A stretch of 64,000 nucleotides of DNA, taken from NCBI GenBank assembly GCA_029945725.1, contig JAQSDB010000001.1, positions 186,001 to 250,000 of the forward strand. Direction: 5' to 3'. Origin of the DNA: a bacterium. GTDB taxonomy: Bacteria > Pseudomonadota > Gammaproteobacteria > Pseudomonadales > Moraxellaceae. Both the position numbers and the translations under genes were made by a program. This document shows, piece after piece, positions 63,594-64,000 of this stretch. Position 1 is the first letter of the stretch; each line of letters opens with the position of its first letter. The notes beneath the pieces are model-generated. The model had not been told where the DNA came from. It did no database searches and worked only from the letters and a program-made list of their open reading frames with translations.

Positions 63594-64000
63594 ATGAAAG
63601 GTGCGATTGATACTGGAAAGCTGCGTCCCAATCAGGGACGCACTAACCAGAAGCTGTATTTCGCCAGACTGCAGCTGGATCGTATCGGGCCTTTGCTGGC
63701 TGAAAAATCAGCGTATTCGTGGGAGGCAGAAGCATTGTCCTCTCGTGAGGCCGCCATTCTGCATTTGTATGGCGCTTATATTTCTTTTTTGCAGGAACTG
63801 GTGCGTTTCTACAAACTCAGTGGTCCCTTGCTGAGCAGTGAGGCCTTGCGCCTGGCCATGAGTGCCAAAGGCCAGGTGTCGCCAGAGATTGCGGTATTCC
63901 AGAACCTGGAACAAAACAGTGAGTCCTGGCTGGCCGGGTTGCTGCGTGCCCACCAGTATTGTCTGGTGGCTCCCGATCCTGCCCCGCTGGATGCACCGGA
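63594..64000 (+). CDS. DUF6586-like protein, C-terminal end cut by window edge
   Basis: The frame runs open to the right edge (135 codons seen). It starts MKGAIDTGKLRPNQGRTNQK, with a helical body (YFARLQLDRIGPL, AILHLYGAYISFLQELVRFYKLSG) typical of the small helical protein next to topA in Pseudomonas (DUF6586). It is 4 bases after topA and probably in one operon. Function unknown. Confidence 0.75.
   Translation, partial: MKGAIDTGKLRPNQGRTNQKLYFARLQLDRIGPLLAEKSAYSWEAEALSSREAAILHLYGAYISFLQELVRFYKLSGPLLSSEALRLAMSAKGQVSPEIAVFQNLEQNSESWLAGLLRAHQYCLVAPDPAPLDAP

Overview
The window is a chromosomal segment of a Pseudomonadales-type gammaproteobacterium (by eye roughly 55-58% G+C). Several gene orders point to that group: divergent gltA and sdhCDAB-sucAB-lpd-sucCD; gacA-uvrC-pgsA-tRNA-Gly; dapA-bamC-purC-small lipoprotein; gltX followed by tRNA-Ala and tRNA-Glu; and a lexA...topA-DUF6586 block. 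There is also a phasin gene. The genus cannot be fixed from sequence alone. No prophage, insertion sequence, integron or CRISPR array was seen. Almost everything is core housekeeping DNA with a few less-explored genes between.

Layout. 1-1.5 kb: a radical SAM enzyme cut by the left edge. 1.8-15.2 kb: the TCA-cycle supercluster, with citrate synthase on the minus strand and succinate dehydrogenase, 2-oxoglutarate dehydrogenase and succinyl-CoA synthetase on the plus strand. 15.2-18.0 kb: 2,4-dienoyl-CoA reductase divergent from a TetR regulator, with a palindromic operator between them. 18.0-25.7 kb: an unexplained minus-strand noncoding stretch, a SlyD-like isomerase, DUF4105 and DUF3015 envelope proteins, htpG with a heat-shock-type promoter, gpsA and sixA. 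25.7-30.6 kb: poorly known membrane proteins, a phasin and a degenerate HD-GYP protein. 30.7-38.7 kb: tRNA-Gly, murI, a DUF4062 gene, a three-gene glycerolipid-like cluster (ADPS-like oxidase, glycerol-3-phosphate dehydrogenase, FGGY kinase) and an M48 lipoprotein protease. 38.8-47.2 kb: a di-iron ferritin-like protein, bolA-trhO, a UPF0149 protein, recQ with a YgjP-like protease, a PAS histidine kinase and PbpG. 47.6-55.6 kb: gacA-uvrC-pgsA-tRNA-Gly, dapA-bamC-purC, tRNA-Ser, gltX-tRNA-Ala-tRNA-Glu. 55.9-64 kb: an alcohol dehydrogenase, DUF1523, lexA with two SOS boxes, a MOSC protein, two unknown genes, topA and a DUF6586 gene cut by the right edge.

How it fits together. The 2-15 kb block encodes citrate synthase plus every TCA step from 2-oxoglutarate to fumarate, and probably shares a promoter upstream of sdhC. 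I found no obvious new multi-gene system. The most interesting leads are the four consecutive hairpins between sdhB and sucA, the terminator-like hairpin in the sdh leader, the orphan minus-strand transcript candidate near 18.1 kb, the HD-GYP protein whose metal-binding His is Met, the DUF4062 gene beside the ether-lipid-like cluster, and overlaps of regulatory and coding signals (gltX stop codon inside a tRNA promoter; bamC overlapping purC; a kinase start abutting a terminator).
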